64,000 nt of DNA, taken from contig NZ_PUDR01000016.1 in assembly GCF_003012935.1 (NCBI RefSeq), forward strand, positions 27,617 through 91,616, read 5' to 3'. Positions 63,451-64,000 of this stretch are shown one piece after another. The first letter of the stretch is position 1. Every line of letters begins with the position of its first letter. The position numbers and the translations under genes were made by a program. Source of the DNA: Pannonibacter carbonis. Its GTDB lineage: Bacteria; Pseudomonadota; Alphaproteobacteria; Rhizobiales; Stappiaceae. The notes under the pieces are model-generated. The model saw nothing but the letters and a program-made list of their open reading frames with translations. It did not search any database and was not told the origin of the DNA.

Positions 63451-63963
63451 TTAGGACGATGGGAACATTTTTCCCCAGAGGTTTACACCATCCGCCCAAT
63501 CCTGAAGCCACGCTGCTAGGGGCATTTCTGTAGAGCGAATGGCAAGTGTTGGCGAAGTGCCATCCTCCCATTGGTTTGGGTCCCACGTCATGACCACCGC
63601 CTCTTCGCTCGTACAGTCAATGCAAGAGTAAATGGCGCCTCCCCAATGGCATACTGGGAGCAAACCATGCGGCCAGTTCCAAGTCGGATGTTTCGGATAA
63701 GATTGGGCAAAAATTTTGTACAGCCCGACTGCGGTTTCTCCCATGTCATCCGTTGCGCCCCCCACGAGTCCCAGCAACCCATACCCTGGGCCGAAGCCTC
63801 CATTCCCAATTTCTTGAAGAAGTTGGACGTAAAGAGTGGATGGCTCAAATCCGATTTCACGAATGGTTTCGGAGTAAGCGGTGTGCCGGTCACACCTCTG
63901 CAGCGAAGTTCCATGGAAGCAGTTCAACGACCTTACCCTGCTGATGGCCGTTGGCGACGGCAC
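63451..63963 (-). CDS. SUKH-family (SMI1/KNR4-like) protein
   Basis: 170 residues from a GTG at 63963; the frame is bounded by a stop at 63976-63978, so the N-terminus is in the window but the exact start is uncertain. YVQLLQEIGNGGFGPGYGLLGL is the core SUKH-1 signature, and LPVCHWGGAIYSCIDC follows. Many SUKH proteins are immunity partners of polymorphic or contact-dependent nuclease toxins, but others are housekeeping. No toxin gene is visible downstream (63-63.4 kb); any upstream partner would lie beyond the window edge. Base composition is clearly lower in GC than the rest of the window, which suggests transfer. Confidence 0.8.
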   Translation of the reverse strand: MPSPTAISRVRSLNCFHGTSLQRCDRHTAYSETIREIGFEPSTLYVQLLQEIGNGGFGPGYGLLGLVGGATDDMGETAVGLYKIFAQSYPKHPTWNWPHGLLPVCHWGGAIYSCIDCTSEEAVVMTWDPNQWEDGTSPTLAIRSTEMPLAAWLQDWADGVNLWGKMFPSS

Positions 63964-64000
63964 TGAGGGTTGAGCTCAGCCAAGCGTGAGGATCCACAGC

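Overview
The window is high-GC (clearly above 60 percent), densely coded alphaproteobacterial chromosome. Gene families and order (fused MobA-MoeA, FecR/CHASE2 pair, ugpBAEC with a ROK regulator, acdS with a divergent Lrp-type acdR, cydDCABX, a PleC/PdhS-like kinase, DUF4214 proteins that look like type I secretion substrates) fit Hyphomicrobiales, perhaps a Stappiaceae/Pannonibacter-like organism; that placement is inference. No phage, transposase, CRISPR array, rRNA or tRNA was recognised.

Layout. 0-6.3 kb: 3' part of a succinate-semialdehyde dehydrogenase gene; a CHASE2-PAS-GGDEF-EAL gene broken by an in-frame TAA; its FecR partner with a long Gly-Asn repeat tail; a glycerophosphodiesterase. 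6.6-12.2 kb: YceI-cytochrome b561-YceI operon behind a perfect palindrome, class I fumarase, L,D-transpeptidase, DUF971 protein, and two families of intergenic palindromic repeats. 12.3-23.2 kb: FkbM methyltransferase with a DUF4214-like tail, photolyase, moaA, two exporters, mrp, SDR, a short BLUF photoreceptor, mobA-moeA fusion. 23.3-31.8 kb: CAP/DUF4214 protein, amino-acid ABC importer lacking its ATPase gene, beta-hydroxyacid dehydrogenase, Lrp regulator, uracil-DNA glycosylase, cell-cycle-type histidine kinase. 31.8-38.7 kb: dusA, P-type ATPase, a small HTH protein overlapping a Kef-type antiporter, and a tandem UspA behind an FNR/FixK-type box. 38.8-46 kb: ugpBAEC, a second glycerophosphodiesterase and an inositol-monophosphatase-family gene in one operon, with a divergent ROK regulator. 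46-54.3 kb: two alpha/beta hydrolases, a GlxA-type AraC regulator, acdR/acdS, a CorC-type CBS protein and a soluble double-PAS chemoreceptor. 54.4-61 kb: cydDCABX, with a perfect palindrome between cydC and cydA. 61-64 kb: ABM-domain protein, a second DUF4214 protein, an AT-richer stretch with a probable terminated small RNA, and a SUKH (SMI1/KNR4) protein.

How the genes work together. The ugp operon reads as a complete route for importing glycerophosphodiesters and hydrolysing them, with the phosphatase pointing to an inositol-type head group. Both ABC operons carry a hairpin directly behind the binding-protein gene, which would keep binding protein in excess. Oxygen-related functions recur (cytochrome bd, FNR-type box at uspA, soluble PAS receptor), as do molybdenum cofactor synthesis (moaA, mobA-moeA) and light-related genes (photolyase, BLUF). 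Three proteins share DUF4214 or DUF4214-like sequence.
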